24,346 nt of DNA from Pseudomonadota bacterium (lineage in GTDB: Bacteria; Pseudomonadota; Alphaproteobacteria; Paracaedibacterales; CAITNM01), in the NCBI GenBank assembly GCA_026400695.1, contig JAPLON010000084.1:1-24346 (forward strand), read 5' to 3'. Of the stretch, positions 7,156 through 13,810 are shown piece after piece. Below the pieces are notes generated by a model that was not told the origin of the DNA, ran no database searches, and saw only the letters and a program-made list of their open reading frames with translations. Both the position numbers and the translations under genes were made by a program. Each line of letters begins with the position of its first letter. Within the stretch, counting starts at the first letter, position 1.

Positions 7156-8655
7156 ATGAAATTAGCTACAAGCTTCACTGTTGCATTTTTCGGCGTTCAA
7201 TCCAAATTGATTGAGGTGCAAGTACAATTCGCCCCAGGATTGCCTGTTTTTGCAATCGTAGGGTTGGCAGATAAAGCAGTTGCAGAATCCCGTGAAAGGA
7301 TTCGCGCTTGCTTTCACGGACTTGGCCTAGATATTCCAGCCCTGCGTATAACCGTAAACCTAACCCCAGCTGATTTACAAAAAGAAGGCAGCCATTATGA
7401 TCTGCCCATCGCACTAGCAATTTTAGGGGTTATGAAAATTATCCCAGCGGATGAGCTAAAGAACTATATAGCCCTTGGTGAAATCACTTTAGATGGCAGA
7501 ATTTTAAGTGTACCGGGAGTGCTGCCTGCAGCCTTACTTTCAGCGGAATATAATAAAGGCATTATTTGCCCTAAAGATTGCGGCCCAGAAGCTGCTTGGG
7601 GAGGTGATGTCCGCGTTCTAGCACCTGATTCAATCTTAAGCATAATCAAGCATTTTAAAAATGAAATCGCCCTACCCCAACCTGAACCAAAGCTTGATCA
7701 AAAACCAACTAATCAGCTAGATATGGCAGATGTGAAATCTCAACGCTTTGCCAAACGAGGCTTAGAAATTGCTGCAGCAGGTGGCCATAATGTTTTAATG
7801 ATTGGACCACCTGGGGCTGGAAAATCTATGTTAGCCGCACGTCTTCCAAGTATTTTACCAAAACTTAGTGCCGAAGAAGCTCTGGCCGTAACAGTTGTAC
7901 ATAGCCTAGCAGGCATGATTCCCAAAGATGGATTGGTTAAGGTTCGACCATTTCGTGACCCCCACCACAGTGCATCATTACCAGCATTGGTTGGCGGTGG
8001 TCAAAAAGGTAAACCTGGTGAAATATCTTTAGCCCACAATGGTGTGCTTTTCTTAGATGAACTTCCTGAATTTTCACGCGCCTGCTTAGAAAGTTTGCGC
8101 CAACCCTTAGAAACAGGAACAATCACCATAGCGCGCGTTCAGCACCACTACACCTATCCTGCCAGGTTTCAATGCATTGCCGCCATGAATCCATGTAGAT
8201 GCGGCTATTTTGGCGATGAAGATCGCCAATGCAGCAAGGTGCCTAAATGCGCTGAAGAATATCAACAAAAAATTTCAGGCCCCATGATGGATCGCTTTGA
8301 CTTAGTCATACCGGTGCAAGCCCTTAAGCCAGATGAACTTCAAGCTAAAGACACCATTGAAGAAACAAGCCAGCAAATATTAACGCGCGTTGAAAATGCC
8401 AGACAAATGCAACATCAACGCTACAACAGCCAACTAATGATCAACGCCCATGCGGATGGACAAATGCTTGATAAAGCAGTGCGCTGTGAACCAAAGGTTG
8501 ATGAAATTTTACGCAAAACAATTAATCACTTTAATTTATCAGCCCGTGGCTACCACCGGTTGCTAAGAGTTTCCCGCACAATTGCTGATTTAGCAAATTC
8601 AGAAAACATCACCAGCAACCATGTGCTTGAAGCGATTAATTATCGAAAAGTGTAA
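7156..8655 (+). CDS. comM: ComM/YifB family AAA+ ATPase (Mg-chelatase-like)
   Basis: ComM is a hexameric AAA+ helicase that extends strand exchange during natural transformation by branch migration; many non-competent bacteria also keep it. The N-terminal ChlI-like Lon-fold domain (FTVAFFGVQS through VNLTPADLQKEG) is followed by Walker A GPPGAGKSM at 217-225, Walker B LFLDEL at 298-303, the conserved Cys cluster NPCRCGYFGDE ... CSKVPKC around 346-370, and the C-terminal lid/sensor 2 helix (SARGYHRLLRVSRTIADLA). The start at 7156 gives 499 residues and the usual N-terminus; an in-frame ATG at 7090 would add 22 residues unlike the family. It is full length and intact, so DNA uptake or recombination may be maintained. 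Confidence 0.93.
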   Translation: MKLATSFTVAFFGVQSKLIEVQVQFAPGLPVFAIVGLADKAVAESRERIRACFHGLGLDIPALRITVNLTPADLQKEGSHYDLPIALAILGVMKIIPADELKNYIALGEITLDGRILSVPGVLPAALLSAEYNKGIICPKDCGPEAAWGGDVRVLAPDSILSIIKHFKNEIALPQPEPKLDQKPTNQLDMADVKSQRFAKRGLEIAAAGGHNVLMIGPPGAGKSMLAARLPSILPKLSAEEALAVTVVHSLAGMIPKDGLVKVRPFRDPHHSASLPALVGGGQKGKPGEISLAHNGVLFLDELPEFSRACLESLRQPLETGTITIARVQHHYTYPARFQCIAAMNPCRCGYFGDEDRQCSKVPKCAEEYQQKISGPMMDRFDLVIPVQALKPDELQAKDTIEETSQQILTRVENARQMQHQRYNSQLMINAHADGQMLDKAVRCEPKVDEILRKTINHFNLSARGYHRLLRVSRTIADLANSENITSNHVLEAINYRKV

Positions 8656-8712
8656 TTATTCTCTCTTAATACGTTATTAATAACAGTAATTATTAGATGT
8701 ATAGAACTTTAA

Positions 8713-8988
8713 TGTATAGAACAAGTAAAGATTTTCTACTTTAATGTTAAGATATATTATATTAATTTTTTGTATATTTGCGCACTTAGCAAGCTTGACT
8801 GCCTCTGGTCCATAGGAAATGTTAAGGCTGTTTCATATGTATGGCGCCTACTGTTAGCGGGCGATGACTCATTGGTTGGTAGTAACTCGACTATCCCTGA
8901 AATTGTTATAGCAACTATGGAGCAGCAAACTACCTTAGAAGCATTACAAAGCTGCGCAGAAGCATGGGTACGTTCTAAACTTTTGTGA
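8713..8988 (+). pseudogene. Open frame without a normal start, possible remnant of a plus-strand gene
   Basis: The frame is open from just after a TAA at 8710 to TGA at 8986-8988 and has no ATG or GTG at its beginning; TTG at 8770 is the only plausible start. The last codons (AWVRSKLL and stop) recur as AWVRFKFL and stop at 10512-10538, where the rest of the frame is lost. This suggests the tail of an older gene copied twice. The product is unrecognised. A frame on the opposite strand (8757-9020) is equally unsupported. The gap 8656-9076 otherwise holds only the hairpin at 8985-9020. Confidence 0.3.
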
Positions 8989-9000
8989 AACTCCACGATA
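8961..9000. repeat. Direct repeat, copy A (matches 10511-10550)
   Basis: Forty bases match 10511-10550 at 36 positions, in the same orientation. The two copies lie just outside each end of the 451-residue secreted protein gene. Each is followed by an inverted repeat. Confidence 0.75.
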
Positions 9001-9020
9001 CAAACACCGTGAAATTTCAC
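8985..9020 (-). terminator. Interrupted inverted repeat after the 451-residue protein gene
   Basis: GTGAAA (8985-8990) and CACG (8994-8997) pair with CGTG (9008-9011) and TTTCAC (9015-9020). It lies 56 bases after the stop of 9077-10432 on the minus strand and could end that transcript, or the plus-strand remnant. It lacks a strong T run. Confidence 0.35.
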
Positions 9021-9076
9021 TTAACTAGATAAATATTATCTATAACGAATCATGTTACTGTCCTTATTTTGCCTGC

Positions 9077-10432
9077 TCACTTAGGCATACCGATCTTCTC
9101 CCACTTCTCAAACTTCGTGGCCATAATAACTCCAACTTCTTTATGAAAATCACTGGAATGAACACCTCCTTTTTCTATGTGGGGTATCCATTCTTTTCTC
9201 CAATTTTGAGCAGGAAAGTACACGCCCTTCGACAAATGTCGCTGATACAAGTCTTCATCTAGAAAAGTACCCGTAGTATAGACCAAAGAAATAAGACTCA
9301 TAGGAATCGTAAGGGACCGAGATCCAATTTCCTCGTTGGATAAAAACGTTAAAGCAGAATCCATACCTTTCTTTTCTATTCTATATAGAGCAGTTTCTTG
9401 TAATTTTTCATTAGTCATATCATAGGGATGACTTAGATTCAGAAAATGGACTGCAGGCATAGGGCGTTTTTTATGCTGCTCAAAGAAATATCTTAAGAGT
9501 CTGAGGTAGGAATTTAAGCTTGCACCGTTTCCAATAACATCCACTACATACAACTTATCGACTACTTTCCCAAGCCCCACAATCTCATCCATATATCGGC
9601 ACATAAAAGCTAGCTTGTCTGGTGTTACTAAATTGCGAGCTAACTGAGCTTCTGTGTCATTAAATCCTGACGCAGTCCTTAAGTTTGTCATGTCGGGAGC
9701 ACCTGAAAAGTTCTGGTAAAGAACATGCCCACTCAAATTTTTTCCTGGCTCCACTGCGGCCATCAAACACTCATATGCCAATTTAACCAAACCGGGAGAT
9801 CGACCCAAAAACATTATAGGAGCTTCCCCTCTTGCCTGGATGACGGAGCGTATTTTACATGCCCCTAACATTATGTCGTCCAAAATGGTAATGGTGCCAT
9901 CTCTTTCTAAGGATAAAATAAAAGTATCTAACGATGAAAGGTGGCCAAGAGCCTGCCGTTTTTCTTCATAATAGGCGCTAACAAATTTCGAGGTGACAGC
10001 AATTTGGTAAGCTCGTGTTTTTGAATCCACACCATATTCTTCACCTGCAACTTCCCCCCAAATAGGTGCGTGAAGAAATATGTAGCAATCCTTAAAGACT
10101 ACCCTTTTAGGAGATATCGGGTCTGCTTTCATACCAGTAAAAGCAAGAGCTTTGGCAGAAGCAGTTATTATTGCTTTTTGTTTTTTAACTTTTTTAAAGA
10201 GTGAATCAAAGGCGTCTGTGCCGGTACCACCATCCAGAAACTCAAATTTAAAAGTACTTTCAAACTTAGAATCAGTTGTTGAAAGGGATGAAGATGAGCT
10301 TGAAGATGATGCAGCAGGCGCTCCAAGCCCATCATCCGATGCTGATGATGCATATGCATCCATACGGCAGGTAAGTATAGCCGCAGAAACCAAAAGCGGC
10401 AGATAAAATTTTGATATTTTAAATTTAGACAT
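9077..10432 (-). CDS. Large secreted protein with Ser-rich linker; possible phosphoribosyltransferase-like fold
   Basis: This is a 451-residue exported protein. Residues 1-30 are a signal peptide (MSKFKISKFYLPLLVSAAIL, then TCRMDAYASS), almost identical to that of the next gene upstream. Residues 30-55 are SASDDGLGAPAA plus a run of Ser. The body carries two strand-turn-helix motifs reminiscent of type I phosphoribosyltransferases: IMFLGRSPGLVKLAY (206-220) and YVVDVIGNGASL (295-306), the latter like the PRPP loop but with one acidic residue instead of two. This fold guess is weak. GGAG at 10443-10440 is the ribosome site. It is the second gene of the unit led by module copy 3, 166 bases after 10599-12281. 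It is a candidate effector. Confidence 0.75.
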   Translation of the reverse strand: MSKFKISKFYLPLLVSAAILTCRMDAYASSASDDGLGAPAASSSSSSSSLSTTDSKFESTFKFEFLDGGTGTDAFDSLFKKVKKQKAIITASAKALAFTGMKADPISPKRVVFKDCYIFLHAPIWGEVAGEEYGVDSKTRAYQIAVTSKFVSAYYEEKRQALGHLSSLDTFILSLERDGTITILDDIMLGACKIRSVIQARGEAPIMFLGRSPGLVKLAYECLMAAVEPGKNLSGHVLYQNFSGAPDMTNLRTASGFNDTEAQLARNLVTPDKLAFMCRYMDEIVGLGKVVDKLYVVDVIGNGASLNSYLRLLRYFFEQHKKRPMPAVHFLNLSHPYDMTNEKLQETALYRIEKKGMDSALTFLSNEEIGSRSLTIPMSLISLVYTTGTFLDEDLYQRHLSKGVYFPAQNWRKEWIPHIEKGGVHSSDFHKEVGVIMATKFEKWEKIGMPK

Positions 10433-10470
10433 TTTTATTCTCCATTTTACAAATTTAATTAAATTAATCT
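10300..10470. repeat. 5' segment duplicated between the two large secreted-protein genes (copy A)
   Basis: This span (untranslated leader, signal peptide and Ser-rich linker codons) is nearly identical to 12149-12317, while the rest of the two genes is unrelated. The homology stops within the Ser run. It shows a copied export module joined to different bodies. Confidence 0.75.
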
Positions 10471-10510
10471 TTCATTTTTATGAAAGTACCTACTATTGAG
10501 AGCTACACAA

Positions 10511-10550
10511 AGCATGGGTACGTTTTAAATTTTTGTGAAACTCCACGGGA
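10511..10550. repeat. Direct repeat, copy B (matches 8961-9000)
   Basis: This copy lies between the two large secreted-protein genes. It keeps the plus-strand codons AWVRFKFL and TGA of the remnant at 8988, with a one-base indel just upstream relative to the other copy. Confidence 0.75.
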
Positions 10551-10568
10551 GTTACCCCGTGGTATTTT
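10543..10568. terminator. GC-rich hairpin between the two large secreted-protein genes
   Basis: CCACGGG (10543-10549) pairs perfectly with CCCGTGG (10556-10562) across a six-base loop. On the plus strand TATTTT follows, as for an intrinsic terminator of the plus-strand remnant. On the minus strand it comes 37 bases after the stop of 10599-12281 with AGTTTC following, so it could reduce read-through into 9077-10432. Confidence 0.5.
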
Positions 10569-10598
10569 GCTTAAATATTATTATTCATATTTATTAAT

Positions 10599-12281
10599 CT
10601 AGTCCAAATCTGCCACAGTTAAAGGGCGATTGATTCCTAACTGTTGAAGCACACTAGTAAGTCTCGCGTAGTATGGCAATTCCACAAGCTCTATATCTCT
10701 TAGACCATCAAGTTTTTCGGACTTCTTCGTTATTAAAGCAAATTTTGCAGCCAACCATTTTTCTTTAGATTCATAGCCATCTAAAGTTTTTTCATTATCA
10801 TGTAACTGTCTCATATAATCTTTAAAAGCAGGAGATGCATAAGGAAAATTGGCTTGCAAATGTTGAGTAAACCTTTTCACAAAAGGATGCTCTGCCCCTA
10901 ATCTCCGTAAATAATAAGCATCTGATAGCTGTCTACCATATGTAGTAAATGCTTTGTCCAACTCATCATTACCACCACCTAAATCAGCTAATGGCTGTGA
11001 ATAATGGGGGTTCTCTAGGTAATGCGTACGATGCCACTCCATTGCATTATTGTCATCGTATGTTAATTCATGGCACTCTCCGCGTCCTGGATACTTCAAA
11101 AGACCAGGACCTGTAACTTCAACAATATTTTGCACTCTTATAGAAAAAGGTGAAAATTCTTTTAGGTAGCCAGAAAATGAATTTTCTGAATCGGTAGCAC
11201 CTTTTACCGCATAATCATGAAGATTCAGGAAATAATTAAGTAAATTTAAACGAGAAAATTGCCCAGACTCAGACATGGCTGATTTTGCAGCTGATTGTGA
11301 AGCTGATTTTACAGCGTACAACACCCCAACACAAAAGGCTTCATAAACACTCAGCTCTTGAATGTTAAATTTAATTAAACTACTACCATTTTGTCTTTTA
11401 CCAAAGCTAAGCCCTTTTATTTTTGCTAATGGCTCCATTTTACTAAATAACGCCCTTATAAAACCAAACCCGTCATCATTATTTTCTCCTACGCGTTTTA
11501 AAGTATAAGTTTCCTCTATACCCAGTAGCTTTTTTAGTGCCATTTTTTGCTCAAAGCGCTGTTTACATTTCATGCCGAAGCAAAAAGTATCAACATCACA
11601 ATAAGTATATTGGGTATTCATAACCAAACTTTGATCTGGGTTAGGGTTGCTGCCATATAACATTCCAACTAATCGATAAAGATCGCTAGCTATCGCAGGG
11701 TTACCCGCTACGGCATTTTGAAAAATTAGTTTTAAAAACCCGGATCTTTCTTCCCCAAAGGTTGTAGCCAGATTACTAACCACACCTTCAATAGGTAAAA
11801 TTTGCAGACGGCCATTATGCTTTGCACATAATTCTGAAAGCCATGTATTAGAACTTACAGTCATTCTATCAGCAACAAGCTTAATCGTAAGTTTATCAGG
11901 GGAATTTGCTAATAAGAAATCTAGGTATTGCTGGAAATTTTCTGAGCACTGAGAACCGCCAATCATCACTCGATCATTAGCACCAAACTCAGTATTTAGC
12001 TCACCTATTTGATAACCAGTGGTCCAAAAAAAGTGAAGTTCAGCATGGTTAACAGCATTAAGGCATTGCTCAATTATGGGTTTAGCTGCAACAAAATCTT
12101 TCTGAATATCAGCAGATACAGAACTAAGAAGGCTACCTATAGAAGAACTTGAAGATGATGCAGCAGGCGCTCCAAACCCATCATCCGATGCTGATGACGC
12201 ATATGCACCCATATGGCAAGTAAGTATAGCCGCAGAAATAAAAAACTGCAGGCGAAATTTTGATATTTTAAATTGTGACAT
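10599..12281 (-). CDS. Secreted putative glycosyltransferase (TcdA/TcdB-like, GT-A fold)
   Basis: This is a 560-residue exported protein. Residues 1-30 are the signal peptide (MSQFKISKFRLQFFISAAIL onward) and 31-50 SASDDGFGAPAA plus Ser run. The next part fits the catalytic core of large clostridial toxin-type glycosyltransferases: LHFFWTTG (82-89) at the place of the family's IHFIWVGG, KLVADR (134-139), then ASD-LYR (198-203) with Asp200 and Arg203 spaced as in TcdB, and the metal-binding DXD as CDVD (Asp229, Asp231). The stretch between ASDxxR and DXD is about 13 residues longer than in TcdB. Such enzymes transfer a sugar to host proteins. The C-terminal 300 residues are unrecognised. The Shine-Dalgarno seen in its sister gene is altered here (GTAG). 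It is first in the unit led by module copy 3. Confidence 0.7.
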   Translation of the reverse strand: MSQFKISKFRLQFFISAAILTCHMGAYASSASDDGFGAPAASSSSSSIGSLLSSVSADIQKDFVAAKPIIEQCLNAVNHAELHFFWTTGYQIGELNTEFGANDRVMIGGSQCSENFQQYLDFLLANSPDKLTIKLVADRMTVSSNTWLSELCAKHNGRLQILPIEGVVSNLATTFGEERSGFLKLIFQNAVAGNPAIASDLYRLVGMLYGSNPNPDQSLVMNTQYTYCDVDTFCFGMKCKQRFEQKMALKKLLGIEETYTLKRVGENNDDGFGFIRALFSKMEPLAKIKGLSFGKRQNGSSLIKFNIQELSVYEAFCVGVLYAVKSASQSAAKSAMSESGQFSRLNLLNYFLNLHDYAVKGATDSENSFSGYLKEFSPFSIRVQNIVEVTGPGLLKYPGRGECHELTYDDNNAMEWHRTHYLENPHYSQPLADLGGGNDELDKAFTTYGRQLSDAYYLRRLGAEHPFVKRFTQHLQANFPYASPAFKDYMRQLHDNEKTLDGYESKEKWLAAKFALITKKSEKLDGLRDIELVELPYYARLTSVLQQLGINRPLTVADLD

Positions 12282-12317
12282 TTTTATTCTACATTTTTAA
12301 ATTTTAATTAAATCAAT
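12149..12317. repeat. 5' segment duplicated between the two large secreted-protein genes (copy B)
   Basis: This matches 10300-10470, covering the upstream 35 bases, signal peptide and Ser-rich linker of the glycosyltransferase-like gene. Confidence 0.75.
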
Positions 12318-12418
12318 TGGGCTAGTTTTTGATTGCTATAACCATTTCCAAAAAATACCATTAAGCAAAAATGGATCCACTTCTTCGAGGGGATGACATA
12401 ATTACCATTTTTTCTGTC

Positions 12419-12460
12419 ATCTCCGCCCCGATCGGGTCAGAGATAAACTCCGGCGGAGAT
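12419..12460. repeat. Nested palindromic element in the leader of the glycosyltransferase-like gene
   Basis: ATCTCCGCC (12419-12427) and GGCGGAGAT (12452-12460) form a perfect 9-bp outer stem; inside lies the palindrome CCCGATCGGG (12427-12436). The preceding 12372-12398 (GGATCC...GGGGATGACA) resembles the decayed element at 3332-3359. It is a dispersed palindromic repeat without coding capacity. The gap 12282-12768 contains this and module copy 3. Confidence 0.55.
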
Positions 12461-12504
12461 TCATAGTGAAAGATAATTAATTCGGGAATTGGTATTAGAG
12501 CCTA

Positions 12505-12699
12505 TTACCAGGCGTCTAAGTCAATGTGCTGAAAACTGATAAAGATTAGGGATTGATTATATATTTTTAAAAAAGGGATCAATGCTTGCAACATCATCGC
12601 TGTATAAGCGTGATGACAATAAGCCTGTCTAGGGAAACTATTTTGTTTTAAAAAAGCACACATGTTGTTGCGTAAAATGTTTCGAATTACATTAACCAT
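12505..12699 (-). CDS. Small protein of the leader module, intact copy 3 (64 residues)
   Basis: The ATG at 12699 lies six bases after the TATACA -10 box, so the message would begin at or next to the start codon (leaderless). The 64-residue product begins MVNVIRNILRNNMCAFLKQ and ends SFQHIDLDAW, with a Leu/Ile-rich middle. Compared with copy 1, the last 19 codons differ at ten bases: seven are synonymous (including TAG to TAA) and three are conservative (Ser/Asn, Tyr/Phe, Val/Ile). From the shared internal Met the frames are 52 and 49 codons, so the length change is in frame. This pattern suggests coding selection. I recognise no family. It could be a leader peptide controlling the downstream gene, or a small effector. 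Confidence 0.5.
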   Translation of the reverse strand: MVNVIRNILRNNMCAFLKQNSFPRQAYCHHAYTAMMLQALIPFLKIYNQSLIFISFQHIDLDAW

Positions 12700-12705
12700 A
12701 GAAGT

Positions 12706-12734
12706 TGTATAGCGATAAATTCTATTTTTTGCAA
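12706..12734 (-). promoter_or_regulatory. Promoter of leader module copy 3
   Basis: TTGCAA (12734-12729), 17 bases, TATACA (12711-12706) on the minus strand. The hexamers, the 17-base spacing and the 6-base distance to the start codon are conserved with the other copies although the spacer has diverged. Confidence 0.65.
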
Positions 12735-12768
12735 CATAAAAATACTTTTATAGAAATGATAAATTTGA

Positions 12769-13440
12769 CTAAACAAAATTTAATGCTAATTTTTCCAACT
12801 CCTCCTTAAACAATTCAGGCAAAGCTGCCGTAACGATAATTTTATCGCGCTTAGCATACAATGGCACTTCCATAGAACTGCAGTGCAAACATAACGATCT
12901 TTTATCACCTTTTAAACCGTAAATAGCATCTCCCAGAATAGGATGGCCTAAGGCTTGCATATGAATACGCAGCTGGTGAGTTCTGCCGGTTAATGGGGTC
13001 AATTTAACTAAGGAAGCATCATCATTACTGGCTAGAACATCATACAAAGTGACTGCCTCTTGCCCATTAGGATCAACCTTTCCCCACCATGATTTTTTGT
13101 CACGTGACTTTTTGGCAATCTTTAAATTAATTTCACCAGATGATTTTTCTAGTTTGCCATGCACTAAAGCCATGTATGTTTTGCTAATTTGCTGTTTTTG
13201 GAATAGCTCACTTAACCGCTTAAGCGCTGTTTTGTTACGTCCTAATAGTAAACAGCCAGTTGTGTCTTTATCTAGACGATGAGCAAGCTCTGGCCTTAAA
13301 GGTAACCCAAAACGAAGATCATCTAGATAGTCTTCCAAGGTGGTCATTTTGCGCCCTGCGCCTTTATGTACAGGCAATCCCGCTGGCTTGTTTATTGCCA
13401 ACAATAACGCATCCCTATAAATGACTTCTAATGTTTTCAT
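12769..13440 (-). CDS. RluA-family RNA pseudouridine synthase
   Basis: It converts uridine to pseudouridine in ribosomal RNA or tRNA. The catalytic motif HRLDKDTTG is at 54-62, with the nucleophile Asp57. The N-terminal NKPAGLPVHKG (17-27) and the C-terminal LTGRTHQLRIHM complete the family signature. At 223 residues and without an N-terminal S4 domain it is nearest in size to RluA or TruC rather than RluC/RluD, but the modified site cannot be told from sequence alone. A promoter with TTGAAG and TATAAT spaced by 16 bases precedes it. It is divergent from tadA across the 370-base gap holding DnaA-box-like sites. Confidence 0.9.
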   Translation of the reverse strand: MKTLEVIYRDALLLAINKPAGLPVHKGAGRKMTTLEDYLDDLRFGLPLRPELAHRLDKDTTGCLLLGRNKTALKRLSELFQKQQISKTYMALVHGKLEKSSGEINLKIAKKSRDKKSWWGKVDPNGQEAVTLYDVLASNDDASLVKLTPLTGRTHQLRIHMQALGHPILGDAIYGLKGDKRSLCLHCSSMEVPLYAKRDKIIVTAALPELFKEELEKLALNFV

Positions 13441-13457
13441 ACGTGCTATGACTACAA

Positions 13458-13485
13458 ATTATAATTGCTAAAGAATGAACTTCAA
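13458..13485 (-). promoter_or_regulatory. Candidate promoter of the pseudouridine synthase gene
   Basis: On the minus strand TTGAAG (13485-13480), 16 bases, TATAAT (13463-13458), 18 bases before the ATG. The -10 is a perfect consensus. Confidence 0.5.
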
Positions 13486-13526
13486 AAAAAATGCTGTCAA
13501 TGGACTTTTTTAGGATTGACACTAAC

Positions 13527-13738
13527 TTATCCACATTTTTTTTACACTCTTAAAATTTTTGTATGCTTAACAAAATTAAATAAAATTTTCTGATATCAAT
13601 CTTCAAAGCTGGCTGTTTTCAACGGTTTCAAGACTATGCCTGTTTTTTGAGCAAAGGGAATAGAACTCACGGATAGCTTCAATCTGCACTTATTATTCAG
13701 GTTTTACCCAAAGACTTATCCACAGGTTTTGGGGATAA
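13527..13738. other. DnaA-box-like cluster, possible replication origin or DnaA-controlled region
   Basis: Two perfect TTATCCACA boxes lie at 13527-13535 and 13716-13724, and a one-mismatch inverted box (TTATCCCCA on the minus strand) at 13730-13738. The last two form an inverted pair, ACTTATCC (13714-13721) and GGATAAGT (13733-13740). An AT-rich stretch (13549-13597) lies between the boxes, and two GTTAAC palindromes follow at 13739-13755. The gap between 13441 and tadA contains no gene. The neighbouring genes are not the hemE-type markers known beside alphaproteobacterial origins, so the origin call is tentative. Confidence 0.4.
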
Positions 13739-13776
13739 GTTAACAAAGTGTTAACGCTACGAATTTTTGGCATGTA

Positions 13777-13785
13777 TGTTATAAT
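13777..13785 (+). promoter_or_regulatory. Extended -10 promoter of tadA
   Basis: TGT-TATAAT (extended -10) is 25 bases before the favoured tadA ATG, with only a poor -35 upstream. Its position argues against tadA starts further upstream (13748), which would precede the transcript. Confidence 0.5.
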
Positions 13786-13810
13786 AACTTACACGTTAAT
13801 GAGACTTGTT

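Larger units (their letters stand above)
12493..12740 (-). repeat. Leader module copy 3 (diverged)
   Basis: This is a diverged relative of 3416-3650 and 6073-6300, with the promoter, the short frame and the hairpin TTAGA(c)GCCT / AGGCTCTAA at the stop codon all kept. It is oriented toward the glycosyltransferase-like gene at 12281; the start-to-start distance (12699 to 12281, 418 bases) is almost the same as in copy 1 (3612 to 3193, 419 bases). Confidence 0.8.

Noticed and set aside
8757..9020. An 87-codon minus-strand frame
   Set aside because: It overlaps the plus-strand remnant and the hairpin, has no ribosome site, and resembles no known protein.
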